From Syntrophotalea carbinolica DSM 2380 (lineage in GTDB: Bacteria; Desulfobacterota; Desulfuromonadia; Desulfuromonadales; Syntrophotaleaceae): a DNA stretch of 64,000 nucleotides. This document shows positions 56,829 through 64,000 of this stretch, in pieces; the first letter of the stretch is position 1, and each line of letters begins with the position of its first letter. The stretch covers positions 1 through 64,000 of the forward strand of contig NC_007498.2 in NCBI RefSeq assembly GCF_000012885.1. Direction: 5' to 3'. The notes below the pieces were generated by a model. That model was not told the origin of the DNA. It did no database searches and saw only the letters and a list, made by a program, of their open reading frames with translations. The translations under genes and the position numbers were made by a program.

Positions 56829-56866
56829 CCGGGCGATATATCCGGATTTTCGGATATATCGCCCGG
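56829..56866 (+). promoter_or_regulatory. 16-bp inverted repeat, second candidate ArsR operator
   Basis: CCGGGCGATATATCCG (56829-56844) and CGGATATATCGCCCGG (56851-56866) are a perfect 16-bp inverted repeat with a 6-bp spacer. Its inner part ATATCCG-N6-CGGATAT repeats the operator before arsR. It starts 9 bp after the arsR stop and lacks a T-tract on either strand, so an operator is likelier than a terminator. Confidence 0.65.
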
Positions 56867-56903
56867 ATTCAGGGATGGTGCCAGCGTAAAGGAAGGTGAA
56901 ACG

Positions 56904-58310
56904 ATGGATCGAAAAGTGGATAAAAAACAAAAGACGCCGCAGGAAGTTCTCCGTGACGTTATGCGATTATGCGCTGACTGTGACACCTGCCGCACCATGA
57001 TGGAGGAGGATTGCGCATTTTTCATCGAACTCTACCGGCTTGTTGATCAGGAGCAGGAAGAAGGAATCCCCATTACCGAATCGCAACTGCGTTACCTGGC
57101 CGAACTCTGTACTCTGTGCGGCTTGTGTCCCTGTCCGAAAGTCCCCATGGATGTGATGGAGGCCAAGACCCGCTATGTTGAACGGGAGGGCCTTCCCCTG
57201 GCAACGCGCCTGCTCAATGATGTCCCACGCATGGCCCGACTGTGCGGTACTTTTCCCCGCCTGGTTAAAGCCATGCAGGAGAATAAGATCCTCGGTCCTT
57301 TGTTGCGCAAAGCGACCCGCATCCACCCTGACCGGCAATGGCCCTCCTTTCCTCAACAGAATTTTTTCAAGTGGGCGGCAGCCAAGGGGCTGGACAAGCC
57401 GCAAAACGGCGATCACCAAGTCGCCTACTTTGTTGGTTGTACCGCAGGGTATCTGTTCCCCCAGATTGGTCGTAGCGTGGTGGAGATCCTGCAACACAAT
57501 GGTGCTAACGTCTATGTGCCGCCACAGCAATGTTGCGGTATGCCCTTCCTGGTGGAGGGGGACCGCAATCGTACCCTGCAGTTGGCCCGAACCAATATGG
57601 AGAAGCTGCTTGAATCGGTGCGCGGCGGCGATGACCTCATTTACTCCTGCCCTACCTGCGGCTTTTTCCTGAAAAGACTGCTCAAGGACAGGGCATATTA
57701 TTCCGATGTGTTCCAGAAGTCGGTCAACGCGGTTGAGGGCGAATTGAAGGTTCCCGCTCCCGAAAAAGGCGAGAACCAGTTCTGGCACCTGAAAAAATCC
57801 ATGTATCACGACATCCTGAAGGACGATGGGTATTTTTCTTCCATCGACCCCATGGATCGTATTCAACTTGCCGATCATCTCTTCGATTTCGGCATTTACC
57901 TGGCGCGCCTTCATGCCGAAGGGAAGCTCGCCACCGACTTCGCACCCCTGCCTGAGCGCATGGCTTATTTTGCACCGTGTCATTTGCGGGAGCAAAAAAT
58001 GGGGCGGCCTTACCTCGATCTGCTGAAGATGGTTCCCGGACTGGACATCGAAGAGGTCGGCAGCGATTACGACTGCTGCGGCATGGGAGGCATTTTCGGC
58101 TTCAAGGAACATTTTCACCAGAAGTCCCTGGATCTGGGAGCACCGCTGATGAAAAAGATCCGAGCGCATGATCCGCAGGCCATCGTCACCGACTGCATGA
58201 GTTGCCGATTGCAGTTCAGTCACTGCCTGCCCTATCCCGTATATCACCCGGTTGAAGTGCTGGCCAGGGCCTATCGCAGCGAGGGGTCGCAAGTCAACCG
58301 GCAGGAATAA
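56904..58310 (+). CDS. CCG-domain Fe-S protein (GlpC/heterodisulfide reductase-like)
   Basis: About 468 residues from ATG 56904 (ribosome site ggaaggtg; a longer frame from 56811 runs through the operator). The N-terminal half has two clustered Cys groups for [4Fe-4S] centres (CADCDTC; CTLCGLCPCPK). Two CCG domains follow (QQCCGMPF and DYDCCGMGGIFG, with CPTCGFFL and CHLREQKMG). Such proteins move electrons from a flavin or thiol partner to membrane carriers. Its place in an ArsR unit hints at thiol or metalloid redox, an inference. Confidence 0.82.
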   Translation: MDRKVDKKQKTPQEVLRDVMRLCADCDTCRTMMEEDCAFFIELYRLVDQEQEEGIPITESQLRYLAELCTLCGLCPCPKVPMDVMEAKTRYVEREGLPLATRLLNDVPRMARLCGTFPRLVKAMQENKILGPLLRKATRIHPDRQWPSFPQQNFFKWAAAKGLDKPQNGDHQVAYFVGCTAGYLFPQIGRSVVEILQHNGANVYVPPQQCCGMPFLVEGDRNRTLQLARTNMEKLLESVRGGDDLIYSCPTCGFFLKRLLKDRAYYSDVFQKSVNAVEGELKVPAPEKGENQFWHLKKSMYHDILKDDGYFSSIDPMDRIQLADHLFDFGIYLARLHAEGKLATDFAPLPERMAYFAPCHLREQKMGRPYLDLLKMVPGLDIEEVGSDYDCCGMGGIFGFKEHFHQKSLDLGAPLMKKIRAHDPQAIVTDCMSCRLQFSHCLPYPVYHPVEVLARAYRSEGSQVNRQE

Positions 58311-58369
58311 AATCGTAACCGGGCCTGACCGTACAGGGCCCGGCGTAACCTTCAGAAGGAGCTTCACCC

Positions 58370-59431
58370 ATGGAAAATCAAGCCAGCGCGGCCTCGGAAT
58401 CGCAAAATACACCCCGGAAAAGTTTTATCGGTGTCAAAATCGGCCTGTTCCTCATCGCCTGGTTTATGATCTACCATCAGCTTTTGCCTCTGTCGCGGTT
58501 TCTCACCTATGATCTGCTCGGGTTGCAGGCGGGAGGGCACCTCGGCTCGGCGGTGGAGTTTTTCCTCTACGACACCCCAAAGGTATTGATGTTGCTGGTG
58601 CTGGTGGTGTTCGGTGTCGGCATTTTGCGCAGCTTTATTACGCCGGAGCTGACCCGGAAAATCCTGGCCGGCCGGCGGGAATCCACCGGCAATGTATTGG
58701 CCGCTCTGCTCGGCGTGGTGACGCCCTTTTGTTCCTGTTCGGCGGTGCCGCTGTTTATCGGATTCGTCACCGCCGGCATCCCTCTGGGGATAACCTTCTC
58801 CTTCCTGATCTCGGCTCCTATGGTCAACGAGATCGCCCTGGTGTTGCTGTTCGGCTTGTTGGGCTGGAAGGTCGCCGCTCTGTACTTTATTACCGGGATA
58901 GTGATTGCCACGGTGGCCGGTTGGATCATCGGACGTTTGAAACTTGAGAATCATGTGGAAGACTGGGTGCGGGAGATGCAGGTCAATCAGGCGGCCATGC
59001 CCGACGAGGTCCTGTCGTGGGAAGAACGGATCAGCTTCGGCATCGACGCGGTAAGGGATATTGTCGGCAGAGTCTGGCCGTACGTGGTGATCGGCATTCT
59101 GGCCGGAGCCGCCATCCACGGATTCGTGCCGGAGAATTTCATGGCCGGCATCATGGGCAAGAGCGCCTGGTGGTCGGTCCCCGTATCGGTATTGATCGGG
59201 GTTCCCATGTACACCAACGCCGCCGGCATGATTCCGGTGGTCGAGGCGCTGCTCGGCAAGGGCGCCGCCCTGGGTACCGTCCTGGCCTTCATGATGAGCG
59301 TCATCGCTCTTTCGTTTCCGGAAATGGTCATCCTTCGCAAAGTGCTCAAGCCGCGACTGATCGGAACCTTTATCGGAGTGGTCGGAGTGGGAATTCTGCT
59401 GGTCGGTTACCTGTTCAATCTTGTCATTTGA
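58370..59431 (+). CDS. UPF0718 permease (ArsP/DUF318-like efflux protein)
   Basis: A 353-residue membrane protein with about eight to ten helices. The block VVTPFCSCSAVPLFIGF (CSCS motif) and the second-half counterpart GVPMYTNAAGMIPVVEALL mark the UPF0718 permeases. Known relatives export trivalent methylated arsenicals (ArsP) or other metals. Combined with the upstream ArsR, efflux of a metal or metalloid is likely. Ribosome site aaggag 8 nt before the ATG. Confidence 0.88.
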   Translation: MENQASAASESQNTPRKSFIGVKIGLFLIAWFMIYHQLLPLSRFLTYDLLGLQAGGHLGSAVEFFLYDTPKVLMLLVLVVFGVGILRSFITPELTRKILAGRRESTGNVLAALLGVVTPFCSCSAVPLFIGFVTAGIPLGITFSFLISAPMVNEIALVLLFGLLGWKVAALYFITGIVIATVAGWIIGRLKLENHVEDWVREMQVNQAAMPDEVLSWEERISFGIDAVRDIVGRVWPYVVIGILAGAAIHGFVPENFMAGIMGKSAWWSVPVSVLIGVPMYTNAAGMIPVVEALLGKGAALGTVLAFMMSVIALSFPEMVILRKVLKPRLIGTFIGVVGVGILLVGYLFNLVI

Positions 59432-59454
59432 CGCCCGACAGACTCCCAGTGAGA

Positions 59455-59488
59455 TGAAAAAATCCCCTTCACTTTGGGTGAAGGGGAT
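59455..59488 (-). terminator. Terminator of the nifU-nifS genes
   Basis: ATCCCCTTCAC (59462-59472) and GTGAAGGGGAT (59478-59488) form an 11-bp stem with loop TTTGG. On the - strand a T-run follows (59461-59456), so it terminates nifS; it also lies just after the permease stop from the other side. Confidence 0.75.
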
Positions 59489-59567
59489 GAAAAAAGTTTC
59501 GACAGCCTGGAAAAGGCAAGGCTGGCATACGGGCAGGCATCCTGAAGGGATAAGGATGCCTTAAGGG

Positions 59568-60791
59568 CTATCCGTGAACGTGATGCTCGATATCGCCGCC
59601 GGTCAAAAAAGAACTCATCGGCTTGCCCTCCACGTAATCCTTCCAGAAAGGCGAAATATCGCGCAGTCTTTGGATAATGGGCGGCAGGGTGGCGATGACG
59701 TGGTCGATATCCTCCTGGTTGTTGTAGACGCTGAGGCTGAAACGTACAGAACCGTGGGCGGCGGTAAACGGTACCCCGAGGGCACGCAGCACATGAGAGG
59801 GTTGCAGCGAGCCGCTGGTGCAGGCCGAACCGGACGAGGCGCAGATGCCTTCGTCGCTGAGCAGCATCAGAATCGATTCCCCTTCAATATACTCAAAGCT
59901 CAGATTACAGGTGTTGGGCAGGCGGTTTTTGACATCGCCGTTGACCATGGTGTTGGGGATACTTTTCAGCAATTCCGCTTCCAAACGATCACGCAAAGCC
60001 TTGACGCGTGTGTTCTCCTCCTGCAGATGATCCATGGCGAACTGGGCCGCACGTCCCAGACCGATGATGTAAGGGACGTTTTCCGTGCCGCCGCGTCGGC
60101 CGGCTTCCTGGTGGCCGCCGACCACGAAGGGGGCAAAACGCGTGCCCTTGCGGATGTAGAGGGCGCCGACGCCTTTGGGGGCGTGCAACTTGTGGCCGGA
60201 CAGCGACAGCATGTCGATGGGGCTTTTGGCCATATCCATGGGAATCTTGCCGATGGACTGCACGGCGTCGGTGTGGAAGGGGATGCCGCGTTCGTGCACG
60301 ATAGCGGCGATTTCGTCGATGGGGAACAGCACGCCGGTTTCGTTGTTGGCGGACATGATGCTGACCAGGGCCGTGTCGTCGGTCAGCACCGTACGCAGCT
60401 CGTCAAGGTCAAGCTGGCCCTCGCGATCGACCCCCAGTTCGGTAATCCGGTAGCCGCGGGCCTGCAATTGGTGGGCGACGTTGAGAACCGCCGGGTGCTC
60501 GACCCGCGAGATGACGATATGTTTTTTCTCCGGGTAGGAGTAGAGGGTCCCCATGATGGCGGCGTTGTCGCTTTCGGTGCCGCAGCTGGTGAAGACGATT
60601 TCGTCCGGATGGGCGCCGATCAGGGCCGCCACCTGCTCCCGCGCCTGCTTGACGTGGCGTCCGACCTGGCCGCCGAAAAAGTGCATGCTTGAGGGGTTGC
60701 CGTACAGATCGCTGAAAAAGGGCAGCATCGCCTCAACCACTTCCGGCGCGGTGCGGGTGGTGGCGTTGTTGTCGAGATAGACGGTCCTCAT
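59568..60791 (-). CDS. nifS: Cysteine desulfurase NifS/IscS
   Basis: Supplies sulfur from cysteine for Fe-S cluster assembly. It has 407 residues. The Schiff-base Lys is in SLSGHKLHAPKG, and the active-site Cys loop is ICASSGSACTSGSLQPSHVL. Other PLP contacts are in SCGTESDNAA and HTDAVQS. The tail ends GDIEHHVHG. It begins on the nifU stop (ATGA overlap), so the two form an operon on the - strand. No nitrogenase genes are nearby, so a housekeeping role is inferred. Confidence 0.95.
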   Translation of the reverse strand: MRTVYLDNNATTRTAPEVVEAMLPFFSDLYGNPSSMHFFGGQVGRHVKQAREQVAALIGAHPDEIVFTSCGTESDNAAIMGTLYSYPEKKHIVISRVEHPAVLNVAHQLQARGYRITELGVDREGQLDLDELRTVLTDDTALVSIMSANNETGVLFPIDEIAAIVHERGIPFHTDAVQSIGKIPMDMAKSPIDMLSLSGHKLHAPKGVGALYIRKGTRFAPFVVGGHQEAGRRGGTENVPYIIGLGRAAQFAMDHLQEENTRVKALRDRLEAELLKSIPNTMVNGDVKNRLPNTCNLSFEYIEGESILMLLSDEGICASSGSACTSGSLQPSHVLRALGVPFTAAHGSVRFSLSVYNNQEDIDHVIATLPPIIQRLRDISPFWKDYVEGKPMSSFLTGGDIEHHVHG

Positions 60792-61633
60792 GGTTTCACC
60801 TCCTCCACCTCGATTTCGGGGCTGACGAATTCACGCAGTTTGGCTTCCACAAAATGCTTGAGGGTAAAGCTCGATTGCGGACAGAAGGAGCAGGTGCCGC
60901 GCAGCGCCACCAGAACCTTGCTGCCGTCGATGTCGATCAATTCCAGGTCGCCGCCATCGGAGCGGATCGGCGGCAGGATCTCCCGCTCCAGGATTTCCTC
61001 GATGAGGCGGATTTTCTGCAGGTTGGACAGCTTTTTGCCTTTCGGCAGGCGTACTTCCACCGGTTCGGCCGGTTTGCTGCCCCATAGTTGTTTCAGTATA
61101 TTTTCGATCTTTGGATGGCAGGCCTGGCAGCCGCCGCCGGCCTTGGTGAAATCCGTGATCTGCTCGACCGTGGTGAGACTGTTCTCCCTGGCTACCCGCT
61201 CGATTTCTTTATCGGTGACGCCAAAGCATTTGCAGACGATGTCGTATTCTTCCTTGACGGCCGCTTCGCCACGGTAATTGGCAATGGCGGCTTCCAAAGC
61301 TTCCTTGCCCATGACGGAGCAGTGCATTTTCTCTTCCGGCAGGCCGCCAAGAAATTCGGCGAGGTCCTGGTTGTTGACCTTTTCCGCTTCCTCCAGGGTC
61401 ATGCCTTTGATGATTTCGGTCAGGGCTGAGGACGATGCGATAGCGCTGGCGCAACCGAAGGTTTTGAATTTGACCTCCTTGATGCGGCCCTGTTCGTCCA
61501 GCTTGAAGGTCAGCCGCAACGCGTCGCCACACGCCAGCGAGCCGACTTCGCCGATACCGTCCGGATCTTCGACTTCACCAACATTGCGAGGATTGAGAAA
61601 GTGATCTTTGACTTTATCGCTATAATCCCACAT
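60788..61633 (-). CDS. nifU: Fe-S cluster scaffold NifU
   Basis: A 281-residue three-domain scaffold, started at MWDYSDKVKDHF (61633; GGAGG 5 nt upstream). The N-terminal IscU-like domain has SLACGDALRL, KTFGCASAIASSS and KMHCSVMG. The middle [2Fe-2S] BFD domain has VCKCFGVTD and GGGCQACHPK. The C-terminal Nfu domain has RGTCSFCPQS (CxxC). All expected cysteines are present. It is co-transcribed with nifS. Confidence 0.95.
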   Translation of the reverse strand: MWDYSDKVKDHFLNPRNVGEVEDPDGIGEVGSLACGDALRLTFKLDEQGRIKEVKFKTFGCASAIASSSALTEIIKGMTLEEAEKVNNQDLAEFLGGLPEEKMHCSVMGKEALEAAIANYRGEAAVKEEYDIVCKCFGVTDKEIERVARENSLTTVEQITDFTKAGGGCQACHPKIENILKQLWGSKPAEPVEVRLPKGKKLSNLQKIRLIEEILEREILPPIRSDGGDLELIDIDGSKVLVALRGTCSFCPQSSFTLKHFVEAKLREFVSPEIEVEEVKP

Positions 61634-61906
61634 AGATGCCTCCGGTTTTGGGGCTCTTGGCAACTGTCGGTTGTGGTTGAAGTGCCATCGGCCATAAGCG
61701 TTTATAGAAGTTTAAAAGCCCTGGCGCCATTGTCAAAAAACGCGTAGTTACCGGGTGGGGCGACAGGGGCAGTGCGTCCCTGGCCAGATGGGTATTACCG
61801 TGTATCTAATTACTAGTTTGCAGGAGCTGCGACATGAATGCAACCCTGCGCCGCATCGCAGTGACGACGATTTTATAGGGACTTGCGACCGTGCCGGGCA
61901 GCACTC

Positions 61907-63457
61907 TTATCCCTTAAGCAATGCCGCAACGTCGATATCCGCACCCAGGATACCTGTAATACGGCCACCGTCATCACGAATCGGTCCCGCCACCGTAAAG
62001 CAGAAGCGGTGGGTGGCTGCGGACCGGTAAAATGGAGTGACCGTGCAGCGGCCCTGACTCTGCGCCTCCTTGAACCAGCGGCGCTGCGACCAGTCCATGT
62101 CGTAACCGTCGCTGCCGTAGGATGCCTCGACCGCGTTGTGGCCGAAAACGTTGCTGGTGACCTGTCTGCCCCGGCCATCGGTCACGTACAGCAGTTCCAG
62201 GTAATCATGGCGTGTTGCCAGGCGGCGTAAGGCGCCTTCCATATCCCGGCGGCCGGCCGATTTAAGCGCCGCATGGTTGCAGGCTTCTTCGATAACCTGC
62301 CGCGCGCGTTCGTGGGCGCTCAGGTGGAAGCCGCCCAACATCGGCAACAGTTCGTCGCTGATACCGGTCAGCATGCGTGCCTCTTCATGGACCCCGCGTG
62401 CGGTTGCATCCATATCCCCAGCCAGTTCCGCCACCTGTTCGATACTTGAAGTTAAATCCTGGATGGCATCCTGCTGCTCCTGCACCGCTTGCGATATTTC
62501 GTCTACCTGCGCATGGGCGCTGGCAAAGCTGTCGACCATGCTGTTCATGGCTTTGCCCACCCGTGCCAGACCCTCGGCGCTGGTGCGGACTTGCGAAAGC
62601 GTGTCCCCGGTGGCCTGAACAGTGGTGGCGGTTTCCTGCTGAAAACGCTGGATGCGGCCCTCGATGTCATCCGTCGCTTCGAGGGTATGGGCTGCGAGAT
62701 TTTTCACTTCGTTGGCTACCACGGCAAATCCCCGTCCGTGCACACCGGCTCTGGCCGCTTCAATGCCCGCATTCAAGGCAAGCAGATTGGTCTGGCTGGC
62801 AACGCTGCGAATCATGGTCACGATACCGGTGATTTCGGTCAAGCGTTCCCCCAGCCCCTGAATGGATTTCCCCAGGTCTTCCGTCTGGTGCAAAACCGTG
62901 AGGGCGGCTTGTTCCGCTTCGACAGCCTCCTGTTGCTCGAGACGCGCACTTTCCATGGCTGCCGAGGTTCCGGAAGAGACCGCTTCGGCGGTGGCGGCGA
63001 TCTGTCGCACAGCCACCGAGACCTGTTCCGCGGCGCTGCTGATCTGGTGGGTCTGGTTCGCCTGATCGGAAGCGTTATTGGCGGCCTGCTCCGCGCAGGC
63101 TCCGAGGGTGCTGCCAGCCAGGCAGACCTGGTTGGCAGCCAGAACGAATCCGGCGATGTTTTTGTCGAGGTTACGGCCCAGCCCCGTCATCTGTGCCGCT
63201 ATGTGCTGCAAGCCGCCCTGGGTTGGCGGTTCGGCGGTCAGTTCGCCGGTGCCGAGACGATCCGTCCAGGCGGCAAGGGCGGCCAGCATTTTTTGTTGAG
63301 GTTTCCAGTATAGAACGCCGAACAGCAGGGGCAGGATGGCCAGGCCCGGCAAGAGCGCCAAGGCTCGGGGCAAGGGAAGCAAGGGGAGCAGACAACCGCT
63401 CAAAAAAGACAACAGCGACAGTATAACCACTCGGGGCAAGGTCTGAATGCGGTGCAT
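61907..63457 (-). CDS. Methyl-accepting protein with C-terminal Cache-like sensor
   Basis: About 516 residues from ATG 63457 (GTG 63463 with AAGGAG 5 nt upstream is an alternative). Two N-terminal helices ([37 protein letters not shown]) form a short hairpin. The MCP signalling coiled coil follows, with tip [26 protein letters not shown]. The last about 120 residues resemble a PDC/Cache sensor ([45 protein letters not shown]). The sensor is thus cytoplasmic and downstream of the signalling part, the reverse of the usual order. Confidence 0.85.
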   Translation of the reverse strand: MHRIQTLPRVVILSLLSFLSGCLLPLLPLPRALALLPGLAILPLLFGVLYWKPQQKMLAALAAWTDRLGTGELTAEPPTQGGLQHIAAQMTGLGRNLDKNIAGFVLAANQVCLAGSTLGACAEQAANNASDQANQTHQISSAAEQVSVAVRQIAATAEAVSSGTSAAMESARLEQQEAVEAEQAALTVLHQTEDLGKSIQGLGERLTEITGIVTMIRSVASQTNLLALNAGIEAARAGVHGRGFAVVANEVKNLAAHTLEATDDIEGRIQRFQQETATTVQATGDTLSQVRTSAEGLARVGKAMNSMVDSFASAHAQVDEISQAVQEQQDAIQDLTSSIEQVAELAGDMDATARGVHEEARMLTGISDELLPMLGGFHLSAHERARQVIEEACNHAALKSAGRRDMEGALRRLATRHDYLELLYVTDGRGRQVTSNVFGHNAVEASYGSDGYDMDWSQRRWFKEAQSQGRCTVTPFYRSAATHRFCFTVAGPIRDDGGRITGILGADIDVAALLKG

Positions 63458-63463
63458 GGGCAC

Positions 63464-63871
63464 ATAGACTCCTTTGTATGTAGGTAGGGAGCGACATCGG
63501 TCCCGTTTTCTCAACGGTTCTAACTTAGCAGCTACTGTGCCATGCGCACTGCCGGTGCCTGAGGCGGGTTTTCCATTGAGGTCTTTTCAGATCGTATCCG
63601 GGTCGCCTGACTTGATTCAATGCTCGGTCGCCCCCGTATTTCGAGGGCCGAGCCGGCATCGGAAAAGCCGATCAGGGATGGCAGGCGCGGATGCGAACAG
63701 GCATTGAAGCCGTCGGCCTCGCCGTTGGAATACAGCGACGTCTGGGGCGGGAGGATTCAGCCGTTGCTTAATATATGTGCAGCTGGCGGCGATGGTGGGT
63801 AAAATTAAGGCGATCCCCACGGACGTGCGAAAAGCGTTTTTGAAGATTTCGGCGGTGTGTAGCTGTTGTCC
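63464..63871. other. Gap between the MCP and the histidine kinase fragment
   Basis: About 400 bp without a convincing gene. Short open frames on both strands lack ribosome sites and family features. A GCTCGG/CCGAGC inverted repeat at about 63623-63653 has no T-run. The region probably holds the MCP promoter. Confidence 0.5.
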
Positions 63872-64000
63872 CTATGCCGTCGGGGAAGGGTGGCTTTCCA
63901 GGTTGTCGGTGTACGGCAGGGTGAAGGTCACCGTGGTTCCGCGGTTCGGCTTGCTGGTAACCCAGATCCGGCCGTTGTGGGCTTCAACGATGCTCTTGAC
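63872..64000 (-). CDS. Sensor histidine kinase, C-terminal fragment
   Basis: Only the last 42 residues lie in the window. They read VKSIVEAHNGRIWVTSKPNRG, then TTVTFTLP, which is the G2-box end of a HATPase_c domain. The stop is at 63872-63874. The gene continues beyond the window edge, so the sensor part and partner regulator are not visible. Confidence 0.85.
   Translation of the reverse strand, partial: VKSIVEAHNGRIWVTSKPNRGTTVTFTLPYTDNLESHPSPTA

Noticed and set aside
59574-60692. 372-codon + strand frame opposite nifS
   Set aside because: Covers the nifS coding region on the other strand; the nifS frame has all catalytic motifs.
61834-61878. 14-codon frame (MNATLRRIAVTTIL) with an AGGAG ribosome site upstream of nifU
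   Set aside because: Too short and unsupported by a terminator or conserved context; an AGGAG by chance is likely.

Overview
The window looks like a chromosomal origin region from an anaerobic delta-proteobacterium of the Desulfuromonadales type (Pelobacter/Syntrophotalea or a close Geobacter relative). This is an inference from gene content, with no database search behind it. The cues are the dnaA-dnaN-recF-gyrB-gyrA block, an ATP synthase locus split into Fo (I-a-c) without F1, housekeeping NifU/NifS for Fe-S assembly, many c-di-GMP and chemotaxis-type proteins, a Gram-negative envelope (LolA, heptose epimerase, PBP1A, autotransporter) and moderately high G+C DNA.

Layout. 1-12.3 kb: replication and repair genes on the + strand (dnaA, candidate oriC, dnaN, recF, gyrB, gyrA, a membrane-anchored TPR protein, gpsA, an EEP-fold phosphatase/nuclease, nth). 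12.3-14.7 kb: PBP1A on the - strand. 14.7-15.3 kb: a gap holding a possible tiny gene (33 codons) with a good ribosome site and its own strong terminator. 15.3-19.5 kb: an aminotransferase, an HD-GYP protein and the Fo genes atpZ-atpI-atpB-atpE. 19.8-23.2 kb: a Zn-ribbon protein, archease, RtcB RNA ligase and an SDR/NDUFA9-like protein. 23.1-24.1 kb (-): an IscU-like scaffold and a DoxX protein. 24.3-32.8 kb: a JAMM-DinG helicase fusion, hldD, a methyltransferase, an NRDE protein, lon and thiL. 33.0-37.9 kb: MCP-cheW-cheA-lolA and a YajQ protein. 37.9-41.3 kb: rimO, then apbE, a NusG-II-domain protein and a Gx transporter. 41.4-44.9 kb: an asymmetric heterodimeric ABC exporter. 45-47.3 kb (-): a receiver-PilZ protein and a sodium:solute symporter. 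47.6-52.8 kb: a probable surface-glycan locus. 53.0-56.2 kb (-): a papain-like cysteine protease fused to an autotransporter beta-barrel. 56.5-59.4 kb: an ArsR-controlled unit (arsR, CCG-domain Fe-S protein, UPF0718/ArsP-like permease). 59.6-61.6 kb (-): nifU-nifS. 61.9-64.0 kb (-): an MCP with a C-terminal sensor domain, then the tail of a histidine kinase cut by the window edge.

The most unusual items are the papain-type autotransporter, which has a complete catalytic set and no propeptide. Next are a pair of matching operators (ATATCCG-N6-CGGAT) that appear to tie arsR to a metalloid or metal permease unit, the JAMM domain in front of a DinG-type helicase, and the 33-codon small gene. No IS element, prophage, CRISPR array, tRNA or rRNA gene was recognised.
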